From: Cercis canadensis
Taxonomy: Eukaryota > Streptophyta > Magnoliopsida > Fabales > Fabaceae
Direction of reading: 5' to 3'
Assembly: GCA_003255065.1 (NCBI GenBank)
Contig: QAOA01000648.1
Span: 665,072 to 729,071, forward strand
DNA length: 64,000 nt
Position numbers and translations under genes: made by a program
The notes under the pieces: generated by a model
Database searches by the model: none
The model's input: the letters and a program-made list of their open reading frames with translations, nothing else
What the model was told of the DNA's origin: nothing
Part shown: positions 1-11,132 of the stretch, piece by piece
How the letters are laid out: every line of letters starts with the position of its first letter
Position numbering within the stretch: position 1 is the stretch's first letter

Positions 1-555
1 TTGTTTAAAAAATTACATAGCTAGACTTCTTTTATTTTGCATTCTAGCATCACAAAAATTTTATTGTTTTTATTTTATCCATTCTGTAAAACTTTAACAT
101 AACAGAAATATTTTTTGTAATTTTCAAAACAAGAAAAAAGATTTTTTTTTTTTATTTCATCAAATCTCTGAGAAGGTATAAATAATTTAAGGTATAAATA
201 ATTTACCCTACTGCTTAATATATACTCCACATTTTATTTAATTGACTGATTTACCAATCTTATTTTGTAGGTTGGAACGAATGGATAAAAAATGCCCTAT
301 CACTTGTCTGCCTACAATACAGCTTACGGATAAGTGACAGGTTCCATGATGCTGCAATATGAGCAAAACTATTAAAAGAAAGTGGATGACAAAACCGTAA
401 TAAGAAGTGAATAAGAATATGTGCTACTTGCCAAAGTACTACATATAAATGAACAAGTTTCTAAGTCACGTTTTCGTTTATATGTAACGTAGTTTTGAAT
501 GTTATGCTTATGTTATCGTATATTTTCAGAATTTCATCCTGATGTTCTTTTCTTG
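1..555. other. AT-rich intergenic DNA, no gene seen
   Basis: Low-complexity AT-rich sequence with short homopolymer runs. The small open frame starting at 499 is composition-driven and has no recognisable family features. I see no coding or RNA feature here. Confidence 0.6.
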
Positions 556-780
556 TCCAATAAATTAGTGACAGTTGCGTTTGTGTTCAAAGCCATCAAT
601 ATATGTAGCTATATAAAAGAGAGGAAAAGCTATCTAACTCTCAAAGCCCGAGGCAGAGAAACAAAGAATAACCAAAAACAACTAACTTGAAGAAAATTTG
701 CAATTAAGATACAGAATGAGATCATATCTAGAAAGTAGAACTAAAAGCATCAAACTCTCTCATTGTCTCTGATTATTAAT
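556..780 (+). repeat. Decayed duplicate of the BAHD gene leader and first codons
   Basis: This stretch aligns by eye with 1800-2010, the leader and start of the downstream BAHD gene. Both have a 'gtgttcaaagcc' block, then an 'aaagagag/aaagaaag' block, 'caaagccc/agagccc' and a purine-rich tract. Both then share 'gagatcatatctagaaa' (at about 718-735 here and 1934-1950 there) and 'caaactctctc'. The copy breaks off where the eIF2-gamma fragment begins. I infer that a second BAHD copy once stood here and that only its 5' end survives. No intact reading frame remains. Confidence 0.7.
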
Positions 781-1110
781 TCAAATCAAAACGGGGGCAG
801 GTGGGACATCAAGGGTGGTACCAGCTTGGATTTGACCCCATCCAATTAGACGCCAATGCTTCTCAACACATCTACTCAATGCAATCTTCTTCCCATTGCT
901 AGTGCACACGGGATGTAATTAACTCGCCACTTTGCCAAAATCCTTCTTCACGGCAATAACTCTAGCCCCAGTACACATTGATCCTATGTTCAACTTCAAC
1001 ATTAGAATTTCTCCTTTACCTACACCAAGAAGACTTCGAAGAAAGGAGAAGTTCAACAAAAACCTCAGGCAGTGATCCAACCTCGCCAAGAACTTGCCCC
1101 ACCAGCCTAC
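781..1110 (-). pseudogene. Broken 3'-end fragment of translation initiation factor eIF2 gamma
   Basis: Read on the minus strand from about 1105 down, the conceptual translation shows blocks typical of the C-terminal domain of eIF2 gamma. They run LVGQVLGEVGSLPEVFVEL, then FLRSLLGV, KGEILM, NIGSMCTGARVIAVKKDFGK, then [19 protein letters not shown] and [11 protein letters not shown], ending at a TGA at 781-783. The family normally has about 15 residues between LLGV and KGE that are missing here. The frame shifts between VFVEL and FLRSLL, and there is an in-frame TAA before the PVCTS-like block. No intron interrupts the blocks, which fits a retrocopy, but I see no poly-A tract. It is certainly non-functional: only the last fifth or so of the protein is present, and it is broken. 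Confidence 0.85.
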
Positions 1111-1130
1111 GACTTAATTTCTTGAGTACA

Positions 1131-1915
1131 TGACATAAAAATTTTATATTAAAATATATAATAGTATATATAAAGAATTACAAGATAAGTTGATGATGAA
1201 TTTAAGATTAGGTAGTGCTTGAAACGAGGGAACATTTATATCAATATCAAAGTTTCCAAAGCATGGAAGAGGTCAAAATATACATAAGCCAACGAAGCAT
1301 GTGAGCAGTTCCGTATCCGTCATACCATCACCACATTGTCCGCATTATATATGCGATTGTGAAGTAATACCGCAAGATTTGGAATATTTAGGAAGATAAG
1401 CGAGCTAGATTACCCATTTTGCTTTAACCTTTGACTTCCAACAAAACAAGCTCGTCGGTTCTATTTAGTCTTTAGGAAATACTGTATATTTATTGTTTAA
1501 AAAGAGTGCAAATTACAAAAAAAAATAAAAAAAAATAAGAGATCAAGATCTAGTATGTGGTGTCAATTATTTTTTTATTTGATTCACCTTATGAAATCTC
1601 TCTCTCTAAAAAGATTAATAGTAGTAAGGTGTTTAATTAGGTATCAAATGAATAGTATGGTATTAAACGTCATTATCACGTGTAGCTTATGTTTCTTTTC
1701 AAAGTGGGAAATTTTTTTTTTTTCCTGTTTCTTTATTTCTTTTGGTTTCCCAATTGTCCAATAATTAAAGTGTAAACGATTGAAAGAGGGGAAGCAGAAG
1801 CAGTTGTACTTTTGTGTTCAAAGCCTTCTATAAAGGAAATAAAAGAAAGCTAGGTAATCCTCAGAGCCCAAAGCTGAAAAATAGAGAGCATAAACAGAAG
1901 AGGAAGTATAAGAAA
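1131..1915 (+). promoter_or_regulatory. Upstream region and leader of the BAHD gene
   Basis: AT-rich upstream DNA. The part from about 1790 onward is a purine-rich leader that also exists as the diverged copy at 556-780. No TATA box could be assigned with confidence. The frame from 1814 to 1915 is open in phase with the gene, but it encodes a lysine-rich extension unlike BAHD proteins, so it is treated as 5' UTR. Confidence 0.4.
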
Positions 1916-3253
1916 ATGAGTAAGATAAAGACTGAGATCATATCTAGAAACTGCATCAAGCCGTCAACACCCACACCTCCCCACCTTAAAACCTTCAAAC
2001 TCTCTCTTCTAGACCAGCTCTCCCCTAATATCCATGGCAACTCCACCTTCTTCTACCCTTACAACCCCGCCACCTATGGCAGCGACCCCATCTCGGAATT
2101 CTCAACAAAATCCCAACTTCTACGAAAATCCCTCTCCGAAACGTTGACCCATTTCTACCCCCTCGCCGGCCGCCTCCAAGATGCCTCCACCATTGACTGC
2201 AACGACGACGGCGCATTCTTCATTGAAGCTCGAACCCACAGCCCTCTCTCCGACATCCTCATCAACCCAGATTTCAACACCATTCAACACTTGCTTCCCA
2301 CCACCGACAAGGAAACCATGGAAATATCGAATGCTTCTATGTTGCTTATCCAGTTCACGTTGTTCGGTTGTGGTGGGACCACCGTGTCTATATCTCTCAC
2401 CCACAAGATCGCCGACATAGCTGCGTTCATCTCGCTCATTCAGAGCTGGACCGCTGCGTGTCGCGGAGTTACGGAACCGGCGGTTCCTGAATTGGATATC
2501 GGTGGTTCTCTCTTCCCGCGAAGAGAGATTCCGGGCATGTCAGCTTCTGTCCACATCGCCGCCGAGAAGTTCAAGGCGAGACGGTTCATTTTCAGTGAAT
2601 CCAAAGTGGGAGAACTGAGAAGCAGAGTTTTAAGTGCACTTGGAAAAGAGACCGAGTTCAAACCCTCACGGGTGGAGGTGGTGCTGGCCCTCATTTGGAG
2701 GTGCGCTGTTTCTGCTTCTCGTTCCAAAACGGGGTCGTTTAAGCCGTCGGCTTTATTCCAAGCTGTGAATCTTCGTCCCCGAATGAACCCACCGGTCCCA
2801 GACAGCGCCCTCGGCAACTTTGTGTGGCCGTTTGCGGTGAGAGCCAAGGAGGAGAGAGACTTGGAATTGCATGAGTTAGTGAAGAAGATGAGAAAGTCCA
2901 TGAAGGAGTTCCTTGAGAAGAAGGTAGACAAGTTCAAAGAGGAGGGAGCTTTCGGAGCAGTGATGGAAGCATTGAAGGAGAGAGGAGAGCTGTTTAAGAA
3001 GAACAAGGATAGCTTGGTTTATAAGTGTTCAAGTTGGTGTAAATTTCCATTGCTTGAGTTTGACTTTGGGTGGGGAAACAATGTGTGGATGACAAGTGTT
3101 AATGATCTGGTGAGTAATACCATTGCTTTGATGGATACCCAAGATGGTGGAGTTGAAGTTCTCGTCACTCTGGATGAAGAAGAAATGGATATATTTGAAC
3201 AACATCAAGAGCTACTGCAGTATGCTCTGCTTAATCCTAGTATTATAATTTGA
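1916..3253 (+). CDS. BAHD acyl-CoA-dependent acyltransferase, vinorine synthase-like
   Basis: Single-exon gene for a 445-residue protein, the usual BAHD length. It would transfer an acyl group from acyl-CoA to an alcohol or amine of a small specialised metabolite, in the cytosol. The catalytic HxxxD motif is present as HKIAD (residues 163-167) and the structural DFGWG motif is intact at 383-387, so the enzyme looks active. The start at 1916 gives an N-terminus (MSKIKTEIISRNCIKPSTPT) typical of clade III members such as vinorine synthase and stemmadenine acetyltransferase. An upstream in-frame ATG at 1814 would add 34 basic residues not seen in the family. The lack of introns is common in this clade. 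The acceptor substrate cannot be deduced from sequence. The 5' end is partly duplicated upstream, suggesting a former tandem array. Family assignment is firm; the specific reaction is unknown. Confidence 0.93.
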   Translation: MSKIKTEIISRNCIKPSTPTPPHLKTFKLSLLDQLSPNIHGNSTFFYPYNPATYGSDPISEFSTKSQLLRKSLSETLTHFYPLAGRLQDASTIDCNDDGAFFIEARTHSPLSDILINPDFNTIQHLLPTTDKETMEISNASMLLIQFTLFGCGGTTVSISLTHKIADIAAFISLIQSWTAACRGVTEPAVPELDIGGSLFPRREIPGMSASVHIAAEKFKARRFIFSESKVGELRSRVLSALGKETEFKPSRVEVVLALIWRCAVSASRSKTGSFKPSALFQAVNLRPRMNPPVPDSALGNFVWPFAVRAKEERDLELHELVKKMRKSMKEFLEKKVDKFKEEGAFGAVMEALKERGELFKKNKDSLVYKCSSWCKFPLLEFDFGWGNNVWMTSVNDLVSNTIALMDTQDGGVEVLVTLDEEEMDIFEQHQELLQYALLNPSIII

Positions 3254-5932
3254 TCTTCTTAATTAGTATGTATAATTAATAGTAATATATATATATATTA
3301 CCGGAACTTGTGTGTTCGTTTGAGGCCTCCAATATTTGTTGTGATTTGGAATGTTTGTTCATCTCATCTAATTAACTCTGCAAATGCAGTTGCTGGTGAA
3401 ATTGATGAGAAAAGAATAAATAAATATATCAATGAAATTATATACTATTTGTTTCTTGTTCATGAACTCTGTATTATTAGTATAACTTTTTCAAGTTTCT
3501 TTTCGTATAATCGGAACCGTACGTTTAGTCACTGAACGTATGCTGCTTCTAGATCATTCTTATACAAATCAAATTATTCAGCTAATATAGCTAATACTCC
3601 ATTTCGGCATCACGTCTCCTTCTCTCATAAAGCAAATCTATATATCTATTGATTCATTAGAGTAATTTTTTCGAAAAAAACATTTTCTCATTTTCTGCAT
3701 ATAATAATAAATTGAGTTCCCAATCCCTATTAAATTAAGAATAAAATATTTTTTCTCCAAAATTTACACAAAGTAGCCAATTTCATTTTTTTTTTTTAGG
3801 TACATAATTCCATTTTTGTTTTGGTTCATGCGAATTCCATTTATGAATAAAATAAAACAATTTAAACCCGCCTGACATATTGTGAGTGTCAACAAAAAAA
3901 TCCTCAACATACTAATTTGGCAATATTTCTTGGCAAATAACACCAAAACCCTTGAGTTCTTGTATCATGATGCATGCTTGAAGATCGCAATGAACAATGA
4001 AATGAAGAATGTGAGATCGATGAGCTAGGGCTTAGTCAAGGTCTTGCACAAAAGACACAAGTAGGTTTGTTGGTCTCATGATTTTTATTGCAAACGACAA
4101 TCTACAGAGTTGACAATTTCGTAAATTCATAATGAATGGAAATCCAAAATCCAATTAAGTTGGTGTGAGTCGGTGGTATTGGTGCGTTTGGATGAGGAAT
4201 TAGAGACATATGTACTTATCTTAACACTTGAAAATTTTGCCCATTTTAAGGAAAAAAACAAGTAACCGCTTCAAATTGACAATGAGTTAACTACGAAACG
4301 ACAGCCGTCAATGCATGCAACCGCAAGAGTTGAAATTTGGCAGATACAAACACGATATTCTCGTAATGAAGAGATATCCAAAGTTAATGCCTACTTGCAC
4401 TTGCATACACATATGGCACTTCACTATAACATCGTATTAGATAAAAATATATATTATAACTATAAGAAGACAATTGACATTGAATATAAGTATATAACAT
4501 CTTTCCTTAACCTCAACCTTAATTTTTTTTTTTTTTTTTTTTTTGTAATAACCTCAGGTCCTCAACCTTACTTAATTTAACATTTGAGATATATATATAT
4601 ATATCTCAAAGAAAACTAAGAATGAATCCCTTATATATCTTCATACTTAAACGACTACTCATGATCATGTAAGTGAAACTTGCCCTAGCTAGTTGGTAAC
4701 ACATAATATTCATCAGAGGAGGAAATTAAAATAAAATAAAATAAGAGTAAATTCTAGTTCTTATCATCATGTTATTAACGCAAGTCAACTATATATATAA
4801 ATATTGTTATATATTGACTGCTAGCTTTTAATGAGCATATTGTCTCTTATATAAGCAAACTTAAACAACCCCGGGAAATAAACAATACACTGCTGACACA
4901 TAATGCGTTATAGTGACCCTTTTAATTATTTATTATTACTTCTCACTTTCACCCATTCACCATATATTTTGATTTTGAACAGGTACTCTAACTCGGTTTC
5001 TTGTGTGAACCAACCAAGTTTGGTGTAAGTAGGAATATTAATGAACCAGGTAAACATGTCAAGCTTCTCAAGAAGAGCTTGACAAGTTATATAGAATATA
5101 TTGTAAAATTATTTGATTGGAACACATGTGCATGCATGCATGCATTAGTCAATGATAATGTTCTATTCACATTAAAGTTTAATCGTTACTTTTGTGTTTT
5201 TGTGTTGTTTTCTTTTATTCTTAAGATATATAGACTGATCGAAATTAATTGGGAGGCAAAATAGCCAAGCTTTAAGTAAACATTACGTGCTGTGCACTTC
5301 GATTCGGTTAAGATGCTGAGAACAGTTCGATTGGGTCTTGCAATTTACAATGTCCAATAAGCGAACCTGTTGCCATCTTCCAGACACATTACAGCAATAC
5401 GTTACGTTATGGGGAAAAAGGTGCCATAATCATAAAAAAAAAAAAAGTAGCTAGAATGAGAATTCGTCAAATTTCAACAATCACTGGGAACCTTTTATTA
5501 TCTAAATTCTCATTCCACCGACTATATAAGGTAAGCCTGCTAATGCATCTTTGGCTATTGACATCTTGAAATTAGCAGCGTCGCAGGCATCCATTTTAAT
5601 TTCTTTCAGCCCCTATCCCTACCCAACTCCTAGTATTGTACTATGTTTCAAATAAAATAACTTTGACTAGTCATATCATAATGACAAATGCGAATATTGT
5701 GGACTAGATTATGAACAACACTTCTGCGTGCAACATGCCAAAGAAAGCTGTATATATGAGCCTGAACGTGGCACCTTATGTCAGAATTGAGCACTAGCTA
5801 TATATATATATATATCTTGGGCACCAAGGTTCATATGTGTATGAGAAAGAGATCACGCCAAAGCATATAATCAAACGAAAAGGAGGAAAGGGTGTGAGAG
5901 AGATAGAGAGAGAGATTGTAGAGAACATTCAT
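3254..5932. other. Intergenic DNA with promoter of the CYP88 gene
   Basis: AT-rich DNA with a poly-T run near 4524-4543, TA repeats at about 4590-4606, and 'gcatgcatgcatgcat' (overlapping RY-type CATGCA motifs) at about 5130-5145. A TA-rich tract at about 5798-5815 could serve as the TATA region of the P450 gene, followed by a GA-rich leader. No credible gene was seen. Confidence 0.5.
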
Positions 5933-8421
5933 ATGGGGTTAATAGATTCCTTGTGGCTGATCCTAGCAGTTTTGTTGGGTGGATATGCTTTTGTGTTTGG
6001 GTTTCTGAGGAGAGTGAATGAGTGGTATTATGTTGGTAGGGTAGGAAATACCAAATACCCTCTCCCACCTGGTGATTTGGGTTGGCCCCTCCTGGGCAAT
6101 ATGATCACCTTCCTCAGAGCCTTCAAATCTGACCCTGATTACTTCATCTCTAACCTTGTTTCCAGGTCTCTTTTTTTTCTCTCTCTCAAACCCACATATA
6201 TACATGCACTCACTCACAATGCTACTAATTAGTTTATAAATTCAATTATGATATATATGACTGATTTTGGTTTAATTTGGATTTTTGGGGTTACATATCT
6301 AGATATGGCAGAACAGGCATGTATAGGAGCTATTTGTTTGGGAGCCCCAGCATCATAGTGTGCACCCCAGAGACGTGCCGAAAAGTATTAACAGATGATG
6401 AAGAATTCAAGCTTGGATATCCAGCTTCCACAATGGCACTCACAGGAAAAAGATCATTCCACGGCATTTCAAATGCTGAGCACAAGCGCCTTCGCCGCCT
6501 AACAACTGCTCCCATAACTGGCCACGAGGCATTATCCATGTACGTCCCTCTCATTGAGGAAATCGCTGTGAAATCGTTGGATGAATTTTCTAGCATGAGC
6601 TCATCCCAACCTATTCACTTGTTAAGTGAGATTAGGAGGTTCGCTTTTGCGGTCATCACCAACATCTTCGTCGGCTCTGATGTTGATTATGTTGACCTTG
6701 GTTTGGTTGAAAACTTGTACACCGACTTGAATCGTGGAATGAAGTCCCAAGCCATCAATCTCCCAGGCTTTGCTTTCCATAAAGCACTCAAGGTTAATTC
6801 TCTAGTCTTTACCCTATTTTAATAAGTAATTCAGATCAGCTAACTAAACTATATATAGTTACGAATCAACCAAGGTTAATTTTCTATTTCTTATTAATTA
6901 AAAGATAATTAAAGCTGAAATATATAGTTTACCATTGAAAACCCAATTTAATTATAAATTGATGATGTATGAGCAGGCACGAAAGAAGTTGATGAAGCTA
7001 CTTCAAGCTCTGCTGGACCGAAAGAGGAAGATGAATAAGAACAATACAAAGACAAAGAAAGATATGACGGATTTACTTATGCGAGTCAAAGACGAAGAAG
7101 GAAAGCAACTAGAGGATGAAGACATCATAGACCTACTTCTAGTATTCTTGTTGGCTGGTCACGAAAGCTCCGCTCATGGTATATTGTGGACACTCATCTA
7201 CCTCACGGAGTGTCCACATGTCTTCAATATAGCCAAGGTGCACAATTGACCAATTTATTACTATCTGCTCTTACAATTGGTGCATATTTTGTTCATTTAA
7301 TACCAATTTTTAATATCTTACAGAAAGAACAAGAAGAGATCATGGAGAGAAGACCTTGCACGCAGAAAGGGCTGAACCTCAAGGAAATTAAGCAAATGGA
7401 TTACCTTTCAAAGGTATATTTTTATATATAGGAATAGTTATTTATATACAATTATATTGGGGTCTAATTTATCAAGTGCTTTGTCTTGGCACTTGGCATA
7501 AGATCTCACTCTCACAATCTGAATCTGCATCATTTGTAAAAAATGAAAACACGAGCTGCATGCATGAATATTTTTATTTTTTTTCATTTTTTTTTAATAA
7601 TTTTTACATATATATGATTTAGGTTATTGATGAGATGCTGCGTAGAACTACTATATCATTTGCAAACTTTAGACAGGCAAAAGTCGATGTCAACATCAAT
7701 GGTTAGTTATTCCATCCCTTAAATTTATTTTCCATCTTTTCCCTGTTAATTAATTATTAATTTATTTAAATCATAATTCATTGTAATTAACATTGAAAAT
7801 AAAAACAAAAAAACCAGGTTACACCATACCCAAAGGGTGGAAGGTTCTGGTGTGGAACAGAGGTGTTCATATGGACCCTGAAAATTACCCCAACCCACAA
7901 GAATATGATCCATCCCGATGGGAAGTATGTAAATTGATATTTAATGTTTTGTCTTTTAATTATTGGATGTTTCTTATTTCAAATTCAAGCGCCCATTTAT
8001 TGAAAAGATAATATATATATATATATATATATATATCTTGTCCAAATGTGTTGCAGAATTACAGGGCGAAAGCAGGGTGTTTCCTTCCCTTCGGATTAGG
8101 AAGTAGATTTTGCCCAGGAAGTGACCTGGCCAAGCTTGAGATCACTATTTTCCTTCATCATTTTCTTGTCAACTACAGGTCAGTAATTAAATAAACTTGT
8201 TTTCCTCTGCAATTATGGTATTCATGACTAAAAGAAGAAAATATGAGGAGAAATTAAAAAATAAAAAACAAAAATTCTCTGCTCACGTCTCATTGAATTT
8301 GACTCCATTAATTTTAATTGTGTGCAGGATGGAGAGGCTTAACCCAGAATGTCCTGTGACCTACTTACCAGTGCCAATGCCTTCGGACAACTGCCTTGCA
8401 AGAATAATAAAAGTCACATAA
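5933..8421 (+). CDS. CYP88-family cytochrome P450, ent-kaurenoic acid oxidase-like
   Basis: Eight exons: 5933-6165, 6303-6792, 6977-7237, 7324-7413, 7623-7701, 7818-7924, 8057-8178 and 8328-8421. They join in frame to 491 residues, the normal KAO length. The N-terminal membrane anchor is followed by a [12 protein letters not shown] hinge. Next come [17 protein letters not shown], the I-helix AGHESS, the ExxR motif (EMLR), the PSRW region and the heme loop [10 protein letters not shown] with its cysteine ligand. All P450 signatures are intact. CYP88A enzymes oxidise ent-kaurenoic acid to GA12 at the ER in gibberellin synthesis. Several normally conserved CYP88A stretches differ here: [15 protein letters not shown] replaces the usual LRxxTFSxxVFREAK, and RGVHMDPE replaces RxVHxDPE. 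A relative with a triterpenoid role (as for legume CYP88D or cucurbit CYP88L) is therefore possible. The start at 5933 matches the usual MG-hydrophobic N-terminus. A shorter intron-read frame begins upstream at 5837 but would add an unrelated basic leader. Confidence 0.9.
8011..8037. repeat. (AT)n microsatellite in CYP88 intron
   Basis: A run of alternating A and T in the sixth intron of the P450 gene, just upstream of the exon starting at 8057. Confidence 0.85.
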
Positions 8422-9284
8422 TTTTGGCTTTGTTTAAGTTATTGAGCAAGAGCAAGAAACACGAGGCCAACTTGTTGGTTGCGGTCCCATGGAATTTGAA
8501 TAACAAAAAAATGACTTGTTTGTATTTGTAGCGCATGTGAATGTGGTATATTATTCAGTCCCAACCTAAATTAGTTCCTTCAATTCAATTATTTAATAAT
8601 AATTCTTCATTTTGCTTACCTAAGACTTAGCCCACAAGTGTATATTTGTCAAATAGAAACCTTTCAAGAAACCTAGTTATTAAATTTCCAAAGGAGACGC
8701 CTCAAGCCTCACCTACCTCAATTTTTCTCAATATCGACCACACACCCATGACTTAAGCTCCATAGACTTAGAAATATTATAAAAATATCACACGTCACAA
8801 CTTCTTTTGTTTCCTAAGCCTATGCTTTGAACTAATACTTATTGTAGTCAATCCAATAAATGGTAATTCATTAGCTCATCTCATCTAATTCTCAATTGTA
8901 TTATGGCCCTGGATCTGGGAACTAAAGGGGAAATTCATAAAGTTATGTGAAAAAATTATATTTTGAGTTTATTATTGTGGGGTGTTAAAGAACTTTGCAT
9001 AAAATATCCAATTGCACTAAAAGAAAATATCTTCTAAGTAAGTACCTGCCACAAAGTATAAAATAACTAAAATACCCTGTGTTAAATGGTTATTTCACTT
9101 ATATTTGAACATAATAACCACATATATAAAAATAATAATTATATAAAGTATACATGACAATCACATATATAAACAGAATAACTACATAGTAACAAATGAT
9201 ATTTTGATAATTTCTCATAATATGATACGCACCTACTTAGGAGTTAAGAAACACTTTTTTTAGCACCATTGAGTCTTTCATGTT
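8422..9284. other. 3' flank of the P450 gene and AT-rich intergenic DNA
   Basis: Contains the probable 3' UTR of the P450 gene. The block at 9209-9300 ('ttctcataatatgat...cacctacttaggagttaagaaac') recurs almost exactly at about 9437-9528, marking a tandem duplication of roughly 228 bp that runs into the next element. Confidence 0.5.
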
Positions 9285-10455
9285 AAGTTCTAAGTTTAAA
9301 TATACTACAGGTCCTTGTAATTTCGACGAATTTTGAATTAGGTCCTTATAATTTTTTTTTTTCCTTTTTTGGGATCCTAATAGTTTGAAATTTTTTTAAT
9401 TGAGTTTCTGTCGTCATCCCTGGTTATAAATTTGTCAATTTCTCATAATATGATAAGCGCCTACTTAGGAGTTAAGAAACACTTTTTTTAGCACCATTGA
9501 CTCTTTTATGTTAAGTTCTAGGTTTAATTATACTACAGGTCCTTGTAGTTTCGACGAATTTTGAATTAGGTTCTTATAATTTTATTTTTTCCTTTTTTAT
9601 GATCCTTATAGTTTAAAATTTTTTTAATTGAGTCTCTGTTGTCATCCCTAGTTATAAATTTGTCAATTTAATATTGACATGACAAACAGTTTGCCTATGT
9701 GGCAATAAAAGAAACTGAGGTGATATCAAAATGACACAAAAATTACCACATCATCAACTTTTTTATGCACTTTTTAAGCCAAAAATATATGAGATGATAA
9801 TTTTTGTGTCACTTTGGCACTACATCAACTTCTTTTATTGCCATATAGATAAGTTATTTGTTATATTAGTATTAAACTGATGAAATTATAATCGGGGGGT
9901 GATAGTAAGGACATAATTAAAAAAAATTTAACTATAAAGACCTCAAAAAAAGAAAAAAAAAACTATAAAAACTTGATTCAAANTCCTCTTTTAGGATCTT
10001 TATAGTTTAAAATTTTTTTAATTAGATCATTGCCGTCATCCCAAATTATAAATTTGTTTGTTAAGTGTTCACATGTCAAACGACTTATCATGTGACAATA
10101 AAAGAAATTGATGTGACATAAAAGTAGCACAAAAATNCTGACGTGATATCAAAATGACACAAAAATTATCACATCATCAACTTTTTTTGCACTTTTTAAG
10201 CCAAAAATATATGAGATGATAATTTTTGTGTCACTTTGGCACTACATCAACTTCTTTTATTGCCATATAGATAAGTTATTTGTTATATTAGTATTAAACT
10301 GATAAAATTATAATCGGGGGGTGATAGTAAGGACCTAATTAAAAAAATGTTAACTATAAAGACCTCAAAAAAAGAAAAAAAAAACTATAAAAACTTGATT
10401 CAAAATTTGTTCAAACTATAAAGACTTACAGTACATTTAAACTTAAACTCTAAAA
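9285..10455. mobile_element. Foldback (long inverted-repeat) element, internally rearranged
   Basis: The left end ('aagtttaaatatactacaggtccttgtaatttcgacgaattttgaatta') is mirrored by the reverse complement of the right end at about 10395-10455. The inner parts mirror each other too: 'ggcaataaaagaaactgaggtga' and 'gacacaaaaatta' around 9700-9750 pair with 'tcaacttcttttattgcc' around 9827-9842 and 10250-10265. The start of the element appears twice (about 9289 and 9519). A roughly 260-bp inner block appears twice around the N characters at 9983 and 10137, so part of the structure may be an assembly artefact. No transposase frame is present, so it is non-autonomous. Confidence 0.65.
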
Positions 10456-10663
10456 CCCTACAATAGTAAACTTTTATTTTTTTACAAATAACTAAATATA
10501 AACTCTTGGGTCGATCGTTCTAGTCCAGAATTAAGGGGGGCCTAAAACTTAAATCAAGCCCATTCTTATAAAGGCACTTTGATAAAATAGGCTAGTTTAG
10601 TACCGCTTTGAGGCCCATGACTATATCTAAACAGCCAATCCTACCATCCCTTAACAAGTTCTA

Positions 10664-11132
10664 GAATATAACATTTCAGAAATAATTTTATATATTTATT
10701 ATATTTTTTAATTTATTTATTTTAATATTATATTTTAAAAAATAAAAAATATATATATAATTAATGTGTAGAGACCACCGGACATGTCATCTATCATTCT
10801 ACGCATCTAGTGGGGACACGCCAAATGGCAGACGGCGTGTCTGTTCTTCACGCTTTGCAAAGGAGAAGTCAGAGGAGTCTCGAAAAAAAAGAGAAAAGGA
10901 AAAGGAGAAAGAAAGAGAAAAAGAAAATGAGAAGAAGTGACCATGTAGAGAAATGTCATTAGTTATTCCATAGATCCAATGGGGACAAGCCGATTGGTAG
11001 ATAGCGTGTCCAGTAGTTCCCACATATCAAGCTTTTTTTTTTGTTTTTTAATTTTTTAAAAGTGTAATATTAAAATAAATAAGTTAAAAAATGTAATAAA
11101 TACATAAAATTATTTCTGAATTGTTATATTCC
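10664..11132. mobile_element. Foldback MITE-like element, about 470 bp
   Basis: The left arm from 10664 ('gaatataacatttcagaaataattttat') is the near-perfect inverse of the right arm ending at 11132, and the symmetry extends inward past the AT-rich arms. The block 'accaccggacatgtcatctatc' (about 10775) pairs with the reverse complement of about 10990-11015, so nearly the whole element is one imperfect palindrome. The GC-richer centre holds two 'ggggaca(c/a)gcc' blocks. There is no coding capacity and I could not assign a target-site duplication. Confidence 0.7.

Noticed and set aside
1814-1915. N-terminal extension of the BAHD frame
   Set aside because: It encodes a lysine/arginine-rich leader not found in BAHD proteins, whereas the ATG at 1916 gives a standard N-terminus; the same sequence occurs as non-coding leader in the upstream duplicate.
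2440-3006. Long minus-strand open frame inside the BAHD gene
   Set aside because: It is the antisense shadow of a GC-richer coding exon and shows no domain features.
10799-11023. 74-codon minus-strand frame in the foldback element
   Set aside because: Ser/Phe-repetitive translation from a GA-rich tract; part of a palindromic non-coding element.
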